DNA of 36,153 nucleotides from a virus. The notes under the pieces are model-generated. The model saw only the letters and a program-made list of their open reading frames with translations, had not been told where the DNA came from and did not search any database. Positions 14,006 to 22,123 of this stretch are shown here, in pieces. Made by a program: the position numbers and the translations under genes. The number at the start of each line of letters is the position of its first letter. Positions within the stretch are counted from its first letter, which is position 1. The stretch lies in the IMG/VR virus record IMGVR_UViG_3300044729_001066, positions 1-36,153 of that record; one strand, 5' to 3'.

Positions 14006-14102
14006 GTTCTTACGGGCATTGAACGGAGCGTTGGGACTTATAGCTATAGCGTTCTGTGTGTACTTCTTGGCATGTATGTTTATGGGAAGGGGTGACAAAT
14101 GA
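13989..14102 (+). CDS. Single-pass membrane peptide, 37 aa
   Basis: Reads MEEIAEFLRALNGALGLIAI and continues to a TGA at 14100-14102. Residues 12-32 form one hydrophobic membrane helix, with a short basic/acidic tail (GRGDK). AAAGGAG lies eight bases before the ATG, inside the preceding gene, and the stop overlaps the next ATG as ATGA, so it fits the coupled-gene pattern exactly. Function unknown; a membrane effector or lysis-timing role is possible but unsupported. Confidence 0.6.
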   Translation: MEEIAEFLRALNGALGLIAIAFCVYFLACMFMGRGDK

Positions 14103-14245
14103 AAACAACATGGTGGATTGAATCAGGGTATGCAGCGGAAGCAGCCAGAGAGTTAGTTTGGTTTGTAGTTTTAATTGTTGTAGGCATAGGCGTAGTCATA
14201 TGGCGCGACATGCGTAACGAGAAAAAGGAGAAGAAAGATGACTGA
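14099..14245 (+). CDS. Single-pass membrane protein, 48 aa
   Basis: Begins MKTTWWIESGYAAEAARELV, with one membrane segment of about 17 hydrophobic residues (19-35) and a highly basic tail (RDMRNEKKEKKDD) that would stay in the cytoplasm. The start overlaps the previous stop (ATGA), with GGAAGGGG upstream, and the stop overlaps the next gene by 8 bases. Two consecutive tiny membrane proteins suggest a pair acting at the envelope. Function unknown. Confidence 0.6.
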   Translation: MKTTWWIESGYAAEAARELVWFVVLIVVGIGVVIWRDMRNEKKEKKDD

Positions 14246-14456
14246 CCCATTTAGCAGGGAGTCGGACAAGGTGAAGTATTGGCAGAACAAATACCAACAG
14301 GAGTTTGATCGTGCCAAATCATATGAGATGGATCTAGTCCATGCCAATTATGAGATCAACAAACTACACCTACGGATCGACGAGTTGTGGAACGAGAACC
14401 GCACACTAGATATGCAGGTGCAGACAATCCTCAAGGAGTTAAACAATGCTCAATAA
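14238..14456 (+). CDS. Coiled-coil protein, 72 aa
   Basis: MTDPFSRESDKVKYWQNKYQ is followed by a continuous charged heptad pattern to the C-terminus. It has AAGGAG upstream, inside the 48-aa gene, and overlaps the next start by 11 bases. Probably an oligomerising helper; no catalytic features are visible. Confidence 0.65.
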   Translation: MTDPFSRESDKVKYWQNKYQQEFDRAKSYEMDLVHANYEINKLHLRIDELWNENRTLDMQVQTILKELNNAQ

Positions 14457-14754
14457 AAAGTTCACGCTTTCATACACACCAAGTCCTGAAAAGATCCTTT
14501 CATCGATGCGTGAAAAGCAAAACGAGATGAGTGAGGAGATGTTCAACGGCGAGTTCTCACCAACAGCAAAACTTGTATACGAGATCGCGTGGCGAGATGC
14601 GTGCTTGCATTGCTTGGAGCAGATCAAAGATACGGCTGATGTGGCAAGTCTTGAAAAAGATAAGCAGTTGCCCGTAGCGTACCTTGAGCGTGTGTATGAC
14701 GAGATCATGAAAGACAATGCTTTATCCCCGTTTGTTAACTATATAGGAGACTGA
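14446..14754 (+). CDS. Unknown helical protein, 102 aa
   Basis: Begins MLNKKFTLSYTPSPEKILSS. The middle (YEIAWRDACLHCLEQIKDTA, residues 44-64) is an amphipathic helix with two Cys three residues apart (HC-like, C54 and C57). It is mostly acidic and helical. AAGGAG occurs upstream inside the preceding gene. It ends one base before the start of the 300-aa gene. No family recognised. Confidence 0.65.
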   Translation: MLNKKFTLSYTPSPEKILSSMREKQNEMSEEMFNGEFSPTAKLVYEIAWRDACLHCLEQIKDTADVASLEKDKQLPVAYLERVYDEIMKDNALSPFVNYIGD

Positions 14755-14755
14755 T

Positions 14756-15658
14756 ATGAATATGACAATGAACCAACCCCCTGTGATGATATCGCTTGCA
14801 ACGAGCGGCATGATTGTGAACGTCGAAGTAAATGTGTGGTCGGCTACCAAGCAAGATCAGACTATCTCTAAAGAAGTTACTACCGCACACAATGCTGATG
14901 ACAAAGCCGCACGCGTTGTTAAGCACCTGTTGGCGGGTGATCCTACCCATAAGAAACTTCTCAACCATAGGCAGACGATCTATAACTGGGTGAAGAAGCG
15001 TACCTATGACTGGTCGGGGTCGAATCGGTATCTGCCTGTGAGCATGCTTCAGAAATTCAAGAGCGAGTTCAGTGCGCTAGAAAATGAATACGAGACACTC
15101 AAGCAAGAGTTCGTAGCCAAGTATCCTGACATTGTCGCAGGCATGGCGTTCAAGCAGGGGAGTATGTTCGATGCCAACGAGTACCCGTCGGCTGACCAAG
15201 TTGCATCGAAGTTCCGCATTAAATTATTTGTTCACCCCGTACCTGAAAACGATTTCAGGGTGGCTATCGCTAATGATATTAAGGAAGAATTGGAGAAGCA
15301 CTATGCACTTGAAGCAAACAGCAAGGTCGAAGAAATCATGCGGGATGCCACCGAGCGTTTGGTGGAGTTCATCAAACGCATTGCTCATGCTTGTCGTGAA
15401 GTGGAGGCCGAGGGAGATGGGAAAGTTCGTCGCCCGAAGGTCTATGAGGGGACGATTGACGGAGCGAAGGAGATGTGCGAATTACTCAAAGAATTTAATT
15501 TGACAGGGGATTCAAGATTGGAGGATATGCGCCAAGATTTATTGGCTACCCTGAATGATGTAACGGCTAAAGACATTCGTGAGTCTGATGCCACAAGGTC
15601 GCATGTGAAGTCCGAGATGGACAAGATCATGAACAAGTTCGGTTTAATTAATCTTTAA
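14756..15658 (+). CDS. Unknown 300-aa partner of the AAA+/VWA pair
   Basis: Starts MNMTMNQPPVMISLATSGMI, with ATAGGAGACTGAT just upstream. The protein is mainly long charged helices (residues 90-125 and 165-300), with a short beta-like N-terminus. It stands directly before the MoxR-type ATPase and the VWA-metallopeptidase gene and shares their high G/C and expression signals, so the three probably act together. It recalls DUF3150-type proteins found beside phage AAA+ genes, but I cannot confirm that without a search. No catalytic motif is evident. Confidence 0.62.
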   Translation: MNMTMNQPPVMISLATSGMIVNVEVNVWSATKQDQTISKEVTTAHNADDKAARVVKHLLAGDPTHKKLLNHRQTIYNWVKKRTYDWSGSNRYLPVSMLQKFKSEFSALENEYETLKQEFVAKYPDIVAGMAFKQGSMFDANEYPSADQVASKFRIKLFVHPVPENDFRVAIANDIKEELEKHYALEANSKVEEIMRDATERLVEFIKRIAHACREVEAEGDGKVRRPKVYEGTIDGAKEMCELLKEFNLTGDSRLEDMRQDLLATLNDVTAKDIRESDATRSHVKSEMDKIMNKFGLINL

Positions 15659-15672
15659 TCTAGGAGGTATCT

Positions 15673-16764
15673 ATGAGCGCAATTACAACATATCCAACCC
15701 TGACCATTGACGAAGTCAAGGAGTCAATCAAGACGCTTGGTGCAGGTAACAAAGAGTTGGGCATTGACCCAATCACGGTAATGATCCTGTCCGAGCCCGG
15801 ATGTGGCAAGACATCTATTCTGCGTGACCTAGAGAAAGACATGGGCACAGATGAGTATGACTATGTCTACATTGATGGCCCAAACAAAGAGATGATGGAC
15901 ATTGCCGCAAATATTCCTAACCATGAGACTAAAGCCCTAGAATATTATGTGTCATCGCTATTCAAACTAGGCAATGGCAAGAAGAAGGTGATCATGATCG
16001 ACGAGGCGTTGAAGGTTCCGAAGTTGATGCAACCGATCTACACCCGTATGTATCTAGAGCGCACAGTCGGTGACGAGCCACTGCCCGATGGGTCTATTGT
16101 GTTTGCGACATCTAACAACATGACGGATGGTGTCGGTGACGTGCTTCCCGCACACGCTGGCAATCGTCTGACAATTGTTCAGATGGAGAAACCTAACCCG
16201 AAACTTTGGCTTTCATGGGCAGGTGAACAGAAAATTAGTCCGGTGATTCGTGCTTGCGTACAAATGTATTCAAGGATGCTCAAGTCATATCGTGATCCTG
16301 ATCAGCACGACAATCCGTATATCTTTCATCCGTCGAAGCCGCAGATCAGTTTCTGTTCTCCCCGTTCTCTAGCCAAATGCAACCCAATCATTAACTCTAA
16401 TTTGTCTGAGAATGTAATGCTTGGTTTGTTGGCTGGCACAATCGGCGAGCGTGGTGCGCGGGACATGATGACATTCGTGGCACTGAACACAAGCGTGACG
16501 CAGTTCGATGACATCGTGGCTGATCCTGATAAGGTTGCTATGCCCAAGGACATGGCTCCTCTATTGCTGATGATCTTCCAAGCCTTAGATAATATCGACA
16601 CTCAGGACAAACTCAATAAGTTTCAGAAGTTCGTGAATCGTATCGAGAACGTCGAGATCCAAACGGTATGGTTTGTAATGTTGTTACGCAGTAGCAAGGC
16701 ACGGATGGCAAGACACAACCCTGAAGTCAACAAGTGGGCAACCGAGAATCACGGTTTACTCTAA
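15673..16764 (+). CDS. MoxR-type AAA+ ATPase, 363 aa
   Basis: The domain shows Walker A EPGCGKT (41-47), Walker B VIMIDE (106-111), sensor 1 FATSNN (144-149) and, after residue 220, CSPRSL with a sensor-2-type Arg. The insert-like stretch ALKVPKLMQPIYTRMYLER after Walker B is typical of MoxR/RavA proteins, which remodel or load cofactors into partners together with a VWA protein. The start is five bases after AGGAGGTATC. The following gene is exactly such a VWA partner. In a phage it may remodel a host complex or act in anti-defence; that is inference. Confidence 0.82.
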   Translation: MSAITTYPTLTIDEVKESIKTLGAGNKELGIDPITVMILSEPGCGKTSILRDLEKDMGTDEYDYVYIDGPNKEMMDIAANIPNHETKALEYYVSSLFKLGNGKKKVIMIDEALKVPKLMQPIYTRMYLERTVGDEPLPDGSIVFATSNNMTDGVGDVLPAHAGNRLTIVQMEKPNPKLWLSWAGEQKISPVIRACVQMYSRMLKSYRDPDQHDNPYIFHPSKPQISFCSPRSLAKCNPIINSNLSENVMLGLLAGTIGERGARDMMTFVALNTSVTQFDDIVADPDKVAMPKDMAPLLLMIFQALDNIDTQDKLNKFQKFVNRIENVEIQTVWFVMLLRSSKARMARHNPEVNKWATENHGLL

Positions 16765-16783
16765 ACAATAAGGAGGTATCACT

Positions 16784-18055
16784 ATGGATAAGCAAGAAGA
16801 AAGACTACGTAAGTCCCATGTGTTTCTGTTGAAACATCCTAAGACAATGCAGTTGGGTGGCATCATTCTCATGGGTCAAAGCAGTGTCGAGGATAATGTT
16901 CCAACCGCATACACCGATGGCATAAACAAACGCTATGGTCGCAAGTTCATGGAGAAACTTGTGGATGCACAGGTCAATGGCTTGGTGATGCACGAGAACG
17001 GTCATGTGTTCTTTCGGCATGTGACACACCACAAGCGCATCTTCCGTGAGAATCGCAAACTAGCAAACATCGCGGCTGACTTTGTCGTGAACGATATGAT
17101 TGTCATGCTTGAGGATCCTATGATCCAATTACCGCCGCGCACATTGTGGAACACTATGTTTCGCAATTGGTCTGTTATACAAGTCTATGACTTTCTCAAC
17201 AAACGCAAGAAGGAGTTGGACAAAGAGAAAGAATCAGGTGGTCAAACCTGCGACAACCCCAACCCAAACAGTGATTCACAGGAGGGTGAAACACTAAATA
17301 AACCCAATGGCGAAACCGATGTCGATAAACTCCTGAAGAATCTTAAAGACGTTGATTCGCTTGACGAGCACGACATCGAGAAGGCTAGTGAGTATGACGA
17401 GAAGAAGATTGCCGAAGGTATTGACAAGGCATTGCGTGAAGGTGGTCTATTGGCTGGCATCCTTGGTGGTAATAAAAGTAGACAGATCGAGGATCTGCTA
17501 GAACCGAAGGTCGATTGGCGTGAGGCATTGCGTGAGTTTGTTATGTCTCAATGCGTAGGCAAGGATGACTATAGTTGGCGCAAGTTTAACCGTCGTCTTT
17601 TGGCTAATGATGTGTACATGCCAAGCACCATCAGCGAAACGGTAGGTGAGATAACGGTGGCAATCGACACTAGCGGATCTATTGGTGGCGAGGAACTTGC
17701 GGCCTTTGCCTCGGAACTGGTATCTATTGCAGACACAGTCGTTCCGGAAAAAATTCGCGTGGTGTGGTGGGACACAAAGGTGCATGGTGAACAATTGTTT
17801 ACTGGGAACTATGCAGGGATTGAGCACATGCTCAAACCGATGGGTGGCGGGGGAACTAATGTTTCATCTGTCAGTGAATACTTAATTAGTAAAAACATTC
17901 AAACCGAATGTGTAATTGTATTCACCGATGGCTTTGTCGAGAACAATATCAGGTGGCTGCATCAAGCTCCACTTCTTTGGTTAGTTACTCAGAACAAAGA
18001 CTTTCGTCCCCCTGTCGGTAAGGCAGTTAAATTTAACACGGAGGTATTCGCATAA
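16784..18055 (+). CDS. VWA-domain protein with an N-terminal metallopeptidase-like domain, 423 aa
   Basis: The N-terminal domain has a complete zinc motif HENGH (70-74), followed by NIAADFVVND (95-104), as in the putative metallopeptidase domain that precedes VWA-like domains in bacteria (PF13203/PF09967 type). The middle (145-215) is a charged linker with a TTCAC-GTGAA inverted repeat in its DNA. The C-terminal VWA domain keeps the metal-dependent adhesion site: DTSGS (295-299), GGTNVSS (357-362, T358) and TDG (381-383). It starts after AGGAGGTATC and ends in a TAATG overlap. Pairing with a MoxR ATPase is the classic arrangement; the target is unknown. Confidence 0.82.
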   Translation: MDKQEERLRKSHVFLLKHPKTMQLGGIILMGQSSVEDNVPTAYTDGINKRYGRKFMEKLVDAQVNGLVMHENGHVFFRHVTHHKRIFRENRKLANIAADFVVNDMIVMLEDPMIQLPPRTLWNTMFRNWSVIQVYDFLNKRKKELDKEKESGGQTCDNPNPNSDSQEGETLNKPNGETDVDKLLKNLKDVDSLDEHDIEKASEYDEKKIAEGIDKALREGGLLAGILGGNKSRQIEDLLEPKVDWREALREFVMSQCVGKDDYSWRKFNRRLLANDVYMPSTISETVGEITVAIDTSGSIGGEELAAFASELVSIADTVVPEKIRVVWWDTKVHGEQLFTGNYAGIEHMLKPMGGGGTNVSSVSEYLISKNIQTECVIVFTDGFVENNIRWLHQAPLLWLVTQNKDFRPPVGKAVKFNTEVFA

Positions 18056-18237
18056 TGGACTACGCATATTTATTTTCAGGTATGGGTGTAACGATAATCT
18101 ATCTTGCATATAAAAACTATATGCTCGACAGAAACAACTCAATAAGCATTGAGATCATTACAGCAATCGCCGATGGTGAGTTAACCGTCAAACGCACAAA
18201 GGATGGTATCGAAGCAGTTTCAAAGAAAGGGGTGTGA
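18055..18237 (+). CDS. Small membrane-anchored protein, 60 aa
   Basis: Begins MDYAYLFSGMGVTIIYLAYK; residues 4-20 form one N-terminal membrane anchor. The remainder is a small hydrophilic domain (SIEIITAIADGELTVKRTKD). The start overlaps the VWA stop (TAATG), with GGAGG upstream inside that gene. It may tether a partner to the membrane. Function unknown. Confidence 0.65.
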   Translation: MDYAYLFSGMGVTIIYLAYKNYMLDRNNSISIEIITAIADGELTVKRTKDGIEAVSKKGV

Positions 18238-18238
18238 C

Positions 18239-19189
18239 ATGGGAGCATTTTATGACATTAAAACAGTATGGGAGTACAGCCAACTAATAGATCAAGCAAA
18301 AAATAGTAAGCCATACAGAAATACAGACGAACTAAACCCTAAGTATCCATTGGGTAAACGCAGGTATTCGGATCGTTACTTTAAGCCCGTGCTACAAGAA
18401 ACTCACGGAAAAAATTGGCAATACTCATCAAATTTACCGCCGATTGAAATCTATTACACAGATCGGTACATGCTTGGCACATTCTATTCTGATAATACTT
18501 TTAAATTTAATCCGTCTGCAGGATGTTATGGTCAAGGAGACAACGGAATAATTTCATCTGTTTTGCCCGGATGGATAGTGGCAAGGAGCAATTACGGTGG
18601 ATTGGTGTTTGTTCATAGGCAAACTAAAATTTCAGTACCTGTCTATCAAGGTATGCGTATTCGCTTGTGTGATGGTTCCCCAACAGAACCGTTTGAACTA
18701 CACGCAAATACACTTGACCGCAAGAAAACCAAAGCATACCGCGCTGTGCATGATGAAATGTTTAAGGTAGCTACCGCTATGCTTAGTGCTATGGGGGAAG
18801 AAGCGATATTTAATGAAATGAAACAAATGGTGCATGGTCAAGTCGCGCCGTTTATAAATTACAGACAGTCAGAATTGTCTAAAGCATATGATTCCAATGA
18901 CCCTGCTGGAGCTGTTATGTGGCTAGCTTTGCGCTACAACATTAACGATTGTAGATGTGGGTATGTCTATGATAAGTACATGTCAACAAGAATCATGAAC
19001 TCTTTGAAACCTAAAGTATTGGTTCGGAATGTTAAAGATAATTTTTACAAAGAGGTTTACAAAGAAGCAATAGGAAGGGGGGAAAGTTTATTAAAATCAT
19101 ATGTCTATCGCTATGGCGACAAGTTACCTACTGCCGAATGGGGACAAAAGATATTCGTTGATGGTGTAGAACATAAACGGATTGTTTAA
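18239..19189 (+). CDS. Unknown early protein, 316 aa
   Basis: Start chosen at the ATG at 18239 (MGAFYDIKTVWEYSQ), which follows AAAGGGGTG; the longer frame would begin inside the previous gene. It is soluble, rich in Tyr, Asn and Lys, with no transmembrane segment and no recognised catalytic motif. Residues 95-150 are beta-like and 165-250 helical. Base composition is more A/T-rich than the AAA+/VWA genes before it, which suggests a different origin. Function unknown. Confidence 0.68.
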   Translation: MGAFYDIKTVWEYSQLIDQAKNSKPYRNTDELNPKYPLGKRRYSDRYFKPVLQETHGKNWQYSSNLPPIEIYYTDRYMLGTFYSDNTFKFNPSAGCYGQGDNGIISSVLPGWIVARSNYGGLVFVHRQTKISVPVYQGMRIRLCDGSPTEPFELHANTLDRKKTKAYRAVHDEMFKVATAMLSAMGEEAIFNEMKQMVHGQVAPFINYRQSELSKAYDSNDPAGAVMWLALRYNINDCRCGYVYDKYMSTRIMNSLKPKVLVRNVKDNFYKEVYKEAIGRGESLLKSYVYRYGDKLPTAEWGQKIFVDGVEHKRIV

Positions 19190-19211
19190 CATTTCATACG
19201 GAGGTGAAACC

Positions 19212-20180
19212 ATGTATCACACACTAGCCCACGCTAAGACCATTGAGTTTATCGAGCAACAACTACCTGTAAGACAATTAGCCCGTGAGTTGTGCCATAA
19301 GTTCAATGTGTTTGTCATGTCACATGAGGAAGATAAAAACAGAAAAAAAGTTCATTTAACTAGAGAAAGTGGTACACCATTCTGCTCAATTCGCACAGAA
19401 TATGTTGAGAATCAGGCCGGTAATGAGGTAGTTAAATACGTAGTCGAGTCGCCAATGGTGCAAAAAGATAAAGGACGCGGTCAGGATCGTCATTGTCGTG
19501 AGTCAATTAATCTTAGGGCACTCTTAAAAACTTTAGAGAAAGACTACGATGCTAATGGTCAAGAGTTAGATTTTGGCTTTATGTTTAATGAAAGATATAA
19601 ATTGTTCACGAGACTTGAAGATCGCGCTGAACGAGTCTTCAAAATTGGGTGGGGTAATTCAATTTCAATTGATCATGACGCCGCATTGTCTGTGCTAAGA
19701 TATTTCTTTGAGAAAGAACCAATAAGCGACAAAGCCCAAGCCGCTCTTGAAGCTAAATACAAAGAACATCTTGTCAATGTTGATAAAAAATCTAAAGTTG
19801 TTGAATTTACAAATCGTTTTGTGACTGATTGTTTGTTGTTAGTTAAATACGATAATTGTCCAGCCATAGTCGCTAAGGTATCTTTTAAAATGGACGAGAA
19901 TAATAAAATTAAATTAAGCGTTCACGATGGGGTGAAATGCTATTCAGAGGAATCTGCATTAGCCGCTGACTACCCCGAGTTGGTTATCACTATGAAAATG
20001 TTTAACACAAAGAACAAAGTATCTGACAATAATTTAGAAGACCTATACTCAATAAAGTCCCTAGTAAGCGACGACGAGGATAGGATAGATACTGATTTAG
20101 ATGTTCTAACAATTAGAAGTGGTCGATATGATTCAAACTGCCACAACGTCTTCTTAACTCCGGTAACTAAATATGAATAA
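19212..20180 (+). CDS. Unknown early protein, 322 aa
   Basis: Start chosen at the ATG at 19212 (MYHTLAHAKTIEFIEQ), eight bases after GGAGGT; a TTG 30 bases upstream lacks support. The ribosome binding site lies in the loop of TTTCA-(8)-TGAAA (19194-19209), which could hide it. The protein is charged and has no clear domain. A TTCAC-(6)-GTGAA repeat (19921-19936) lies in its coding part. It is A/T-rich like its upstream neighbour and overlaps the next start by 8 bases. Confidence 0.66.
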   Translation: MYHTLAHAKTIEFIEQQLPVRQLARELCHKFNVFVMSHEEDKNRKKVHLTRESGTPFCSIRTEYVENQAGNEVVKYVVESPMVQKDKGRGQDRHCRESINLRALLKTLEKDYDANGQELDFGFMFNERYKLFTRLEDRAERVFKIGWGNSISIDHDAALSVLRYFFEKEPISDKAQAALEAKYKEHLVNVDKKSKVVEFTNRFVTDCLLLVKYDNCPAIVAKVSFKMDENNKIKLSVHDGVKCYSEESALAADYPELVITMKMFNTKNKVSDNNLEDLYSIKSLVSDDEDRIDTDLDVLTIRSGRYDSNCHNVFLTPVTKYE

Positions 20181-20625
20181 GTTTTCTCCTGTAATGCACC
20201 CCACGCTGAACGATCATCATCGTGTCCCTATAACATACATTAATGGAAGGTATGAAGTTTTTGTTGGGGACAACCAAATCAGGATATACAACGATGATGA
20301 ACTGCCGGATATCTTGAAGTCTAGGCTTGCAATGATTAAGGCATCAAACAAAAAACCCCCTACTGAAGATCCAATTTTGATAGCAAAAGCCTATGAGCAT
20401 CCTCCTGATTCAAATATGTTTGAGATAGGGTGGCAACCATGTGAGGGTTTGTTTGTAGTAGTCATTCCAACAAAAGACTTGACATATATGCGGGGCAAAT
20501 ACTATCCTCCCAATAGTTTGACCATAGAAGCGTTTCTTGCAAATGCACTTAACACCCCAACATTTGAGTTTTTAGAAACATATATTGAATGGCTACGCCT
20601 GAATCGAAAGTCAAAGCAAGAGTAA
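20173..20625 (+). CDS. Unknown protein, 150 aa
   Basis: Begins MNKFSPVMHPTLNDHHRVPI, overlapping the previous stop by 8 bases. Predicted mixed alpha/beta (YINGRYEVFVGDNQIRIYND, then GWQPCEGLFVVVIP). Its last 37 bases overlap the nuclease gene in another frame, so the two are translated in a coupled way. No family recognised. Confidence 0.62.
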   Translation: MNKFSPVMHPTLNDHHRVPITYINGRYEVFVGDNQIRIYNDDELPDILKSRLAMIKASNKKPPTEDPILIAKAYEHPPDSNMFEIGWQPCEGLFVVVIPTKDLTYMRGKYYPPNSLTIEAFLANALNTPTFEFLETYIEWLRLNRKSKQE

Positions 20626-20879
20626 AAGTAATCTTAAAGAATCTTGGTGCGTACTATGTCATGCCCGTCACTAGCGGGTACGGTAATTCAGGAGCACCGG
20701 ATTTCCTTGTTTGTTACCAAGGAAAATTCATCGGCTTAGAGTGCAAAGCGGGAAAGGGTAAAGTGACTGCGCTTCAACAGCGCAACCTTGACCTAATTGA
20801 TCTTGCTGGTGGATGGTCGTTTGTGATAAACGAGGAAAATGTAGAGCAGTTAAACAATCTAGTTAATTTAGTTAAATAA
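20589..20879 (+). CDS. VRR-NUC-type endonuclease, 96 aa
   Basis: A compact PD-(D/E)XK nuclease: GNSGAPDFLV gives D38, IGLECKAG gives E51 and K53, and GKVTALQQRNLDLI supplies the following Gln helix (Q63/Q64). Stand-alone VRR-NUC proteins of this size are common in phages and cut branched or structured DNA during replication and packaging. The start ATG lies inside the preceding gene, and the N-terminus (MATPESKVKARVKVILKNLG) is typical of the family, supporting the overlap. It sits in the replication part of the early operon. Confidence 0.85.
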   Translation: MATPESKVKARVKVILKNLGAYYVMPVTSGYGNSGAPDFLVCYQGKFIGLECKAGKGKVTALQQRNLDLIDLAGGWSFVINEENVEQLNNLVNLVK

Positions 20880-20890
20880 AGGAGAATTAA

Positions 20891-21292
20891 ATGAAGAAGA
20901 AAGAAAGTAGTTTAAACTTTAAAATCATACAATATTATCTACGTGATCATGGCGCTACAAGTGCGGCTGATATTCAGAAAGCGACAAAAGTAAAAGGGAA
21001 TATCTACACAACATTACAAACAATGTTGGGTCGCAAGTTAATTAAAAAAGTTGGTAAGCTGTATGTGCTAGATAATAAAATGCCGGTGTCAATAGATAAT
21101 AGCGATTCACTTGACGGTGAAAAGGCAAGTAAAGCTGTTCATCAATCACAACCAAACCCCAACCCTTACTATTTAACTAAAGCCAATATTCTCAAGCGTG
21201 AACATGAACACATCATGGAAGGTATAAAACAGTTACAGATTTCTGCTAACTATTTAAATCTACGCATTAGAGAACTTGAGCGTGTCAATTAA
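20891..21292 (+). CDS. Winged-helix-type protein with coiled-coil tail, 133 aa
   Basis: Residues 8-60 (FKIIQYYLRDHG, TSAADIQKATK, NIYTTLQTMLGRKLIKKVGK, LYVL) follow the winged-helix order of helix, helix, recognition helix and wing. The C-terminal 40 residues (ANILKREHEHIMEGIKQLQI on) form a coiled coil likely to dimerise. AAAGGAG is placed seven bases upstream. It may be a phage transcription regulator; the operator is unknown, but the TTCAC-GTGAA inverted repeats are one candidate. Confidence 0.66.
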   Translation: MKKKESSLNFKIIQYYLRDHGATSAADIQKATKVKGNIYTTLQTMLGRKLIKKVGKLYVLDNKMPVSIDNSDSLDGEKASKAVHQSQPNPNPYYLTKANILKREHEHIMEGIKQLQISANYLNLRIRELERVN

Positions 21293-21530
21293 ACACCCTA
21301 AAGCCCCACGCCCTCCAATGGAGGGTGATTGGGTGCGTCTAATGGGATCGGGCGATATAGGCATAGTCGAGAAGTGCATGGATGGTGGAGAACGTCTTTG
21401 GGTTCGCATACCAAGCACTGATGACTGGCCTTTCCCCCGATGGGCTCACGCACTTTCTGAGAAAGTCAAGCGGATTCGCCCACCAAAATTCACACAACCT
21501 GAAATCAACACAGAAGAGGCACCATTTTGA
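21282..21530 (+). CDS. Small SH3-like protein, about 82 aa
   Basis: The start is uncertain: GTG at 21282 (overlapping the previous stop region) is preferred; TTG at 21276 and ATG at 21319 are alternatives. From residue 14 the sequence GDWVRLMGSGDIGIVEKCMDG, ending ERLWVRIPSTDD, resembles a short KOW/SH3-like barrel. The C-terminus is Pro/Glu-rich. Its stop overlaps the TTG start of the methyltransferase gene. Function unknown. Confidence 0.55.
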   Translation: MSIKHPKAPRPPMEGDWVRLMGSGDIGIVEKCMDGGERLWVRIPSTDDWPFPRWAHALSEKVKRIRPPKFTQPEINTEEAPF

Positions 21531-22123
21531 ATGAAGAAGATAAGTACCAATATACAAAAGATTGGTTCGCATGGGCACCCAAAGTATGGGAGCAGTTGAT
21601 CCCACATCTACCGGAGCGTAAAAACTTCTTAGAGATTGGGTCATTTGAAGGGCGGTCTGCGGTATGGACTATCGAGAACATGATGGAAGATGGCGGCGAG
21701 ATTGTCTGCATCGACACATGGGAAGGTGGGTCTGAGCATGTCAACGGCGAAATGGATGGGGCTGAGTTACGGTTTCAACAAAACATTACTTTAGTTCGCA
21801 GCAAGTTTCCTAACCGTGCCGTAGTGTCGCTCAGAAGTACGTCTGTTGAAGGATTGGCTGGATTGCTTGCCCACAAAAAACAGTTTGAATTTATCTACAT
21901 TGATGGGTCACACCTAGCCAAGGATGTACTGACAGATGCGTGTATGGCTTGGCCTTTGTTGAAATCAAAAGGCTTCATGGTCTTTGATGACTACTTGTGG
22001 AAGCCCCAAGGGTTCACTCTGTTGCAACGCCCCAAGGTTGCGATAGATGCGTTTGTAAATATGTTTGAGGATGAATTAAATATCGCCTATTCCGGGTATC
22101 AACTTATAGTGAGGAAAGTATGA
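21527..22123 (+). CDS. SAM-dependent methyltransferase, class I (Methyltransf_24 type), 198 aa
   Basis: Motif I LEIGSFEG (35-42), the acidic motif CIDTW (61-65) and YIDGSH (124-129) followed by FDDY are characteristic of the small Methyltransf_24/cephalosporin-hydroxylase-like group, which act mostly on small molecules or sugars. The start is TTG at 21527, with GAGG seven bases upstream and overlapping the previous TGA; no in-frame ATG occurs before motif I. It is coupled to the glycosyltransferase gene by an ATGA overlap. Substrate unknown; modification of DNA or of a surface glycan is possible. Confidence 0.8.
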   Translation: MNEEDKYQYTKDWFAWAPKVWEQLIPHLPERKNFLEIGSFEGRSAVWTIENMMEDGGEIVCIDTWEGGSEHVNGEMDGAELRFQQNITLVRSKFPNRAVVSLRSTSVEGLAGLLAHKKQFEFIYIDGSHLAKDVLTDACMAWPLLKSKGFMVFDDYLWKPQGFTLLQRPKVAIDAFVNMFEDELNIAYSGYQLIVRKV

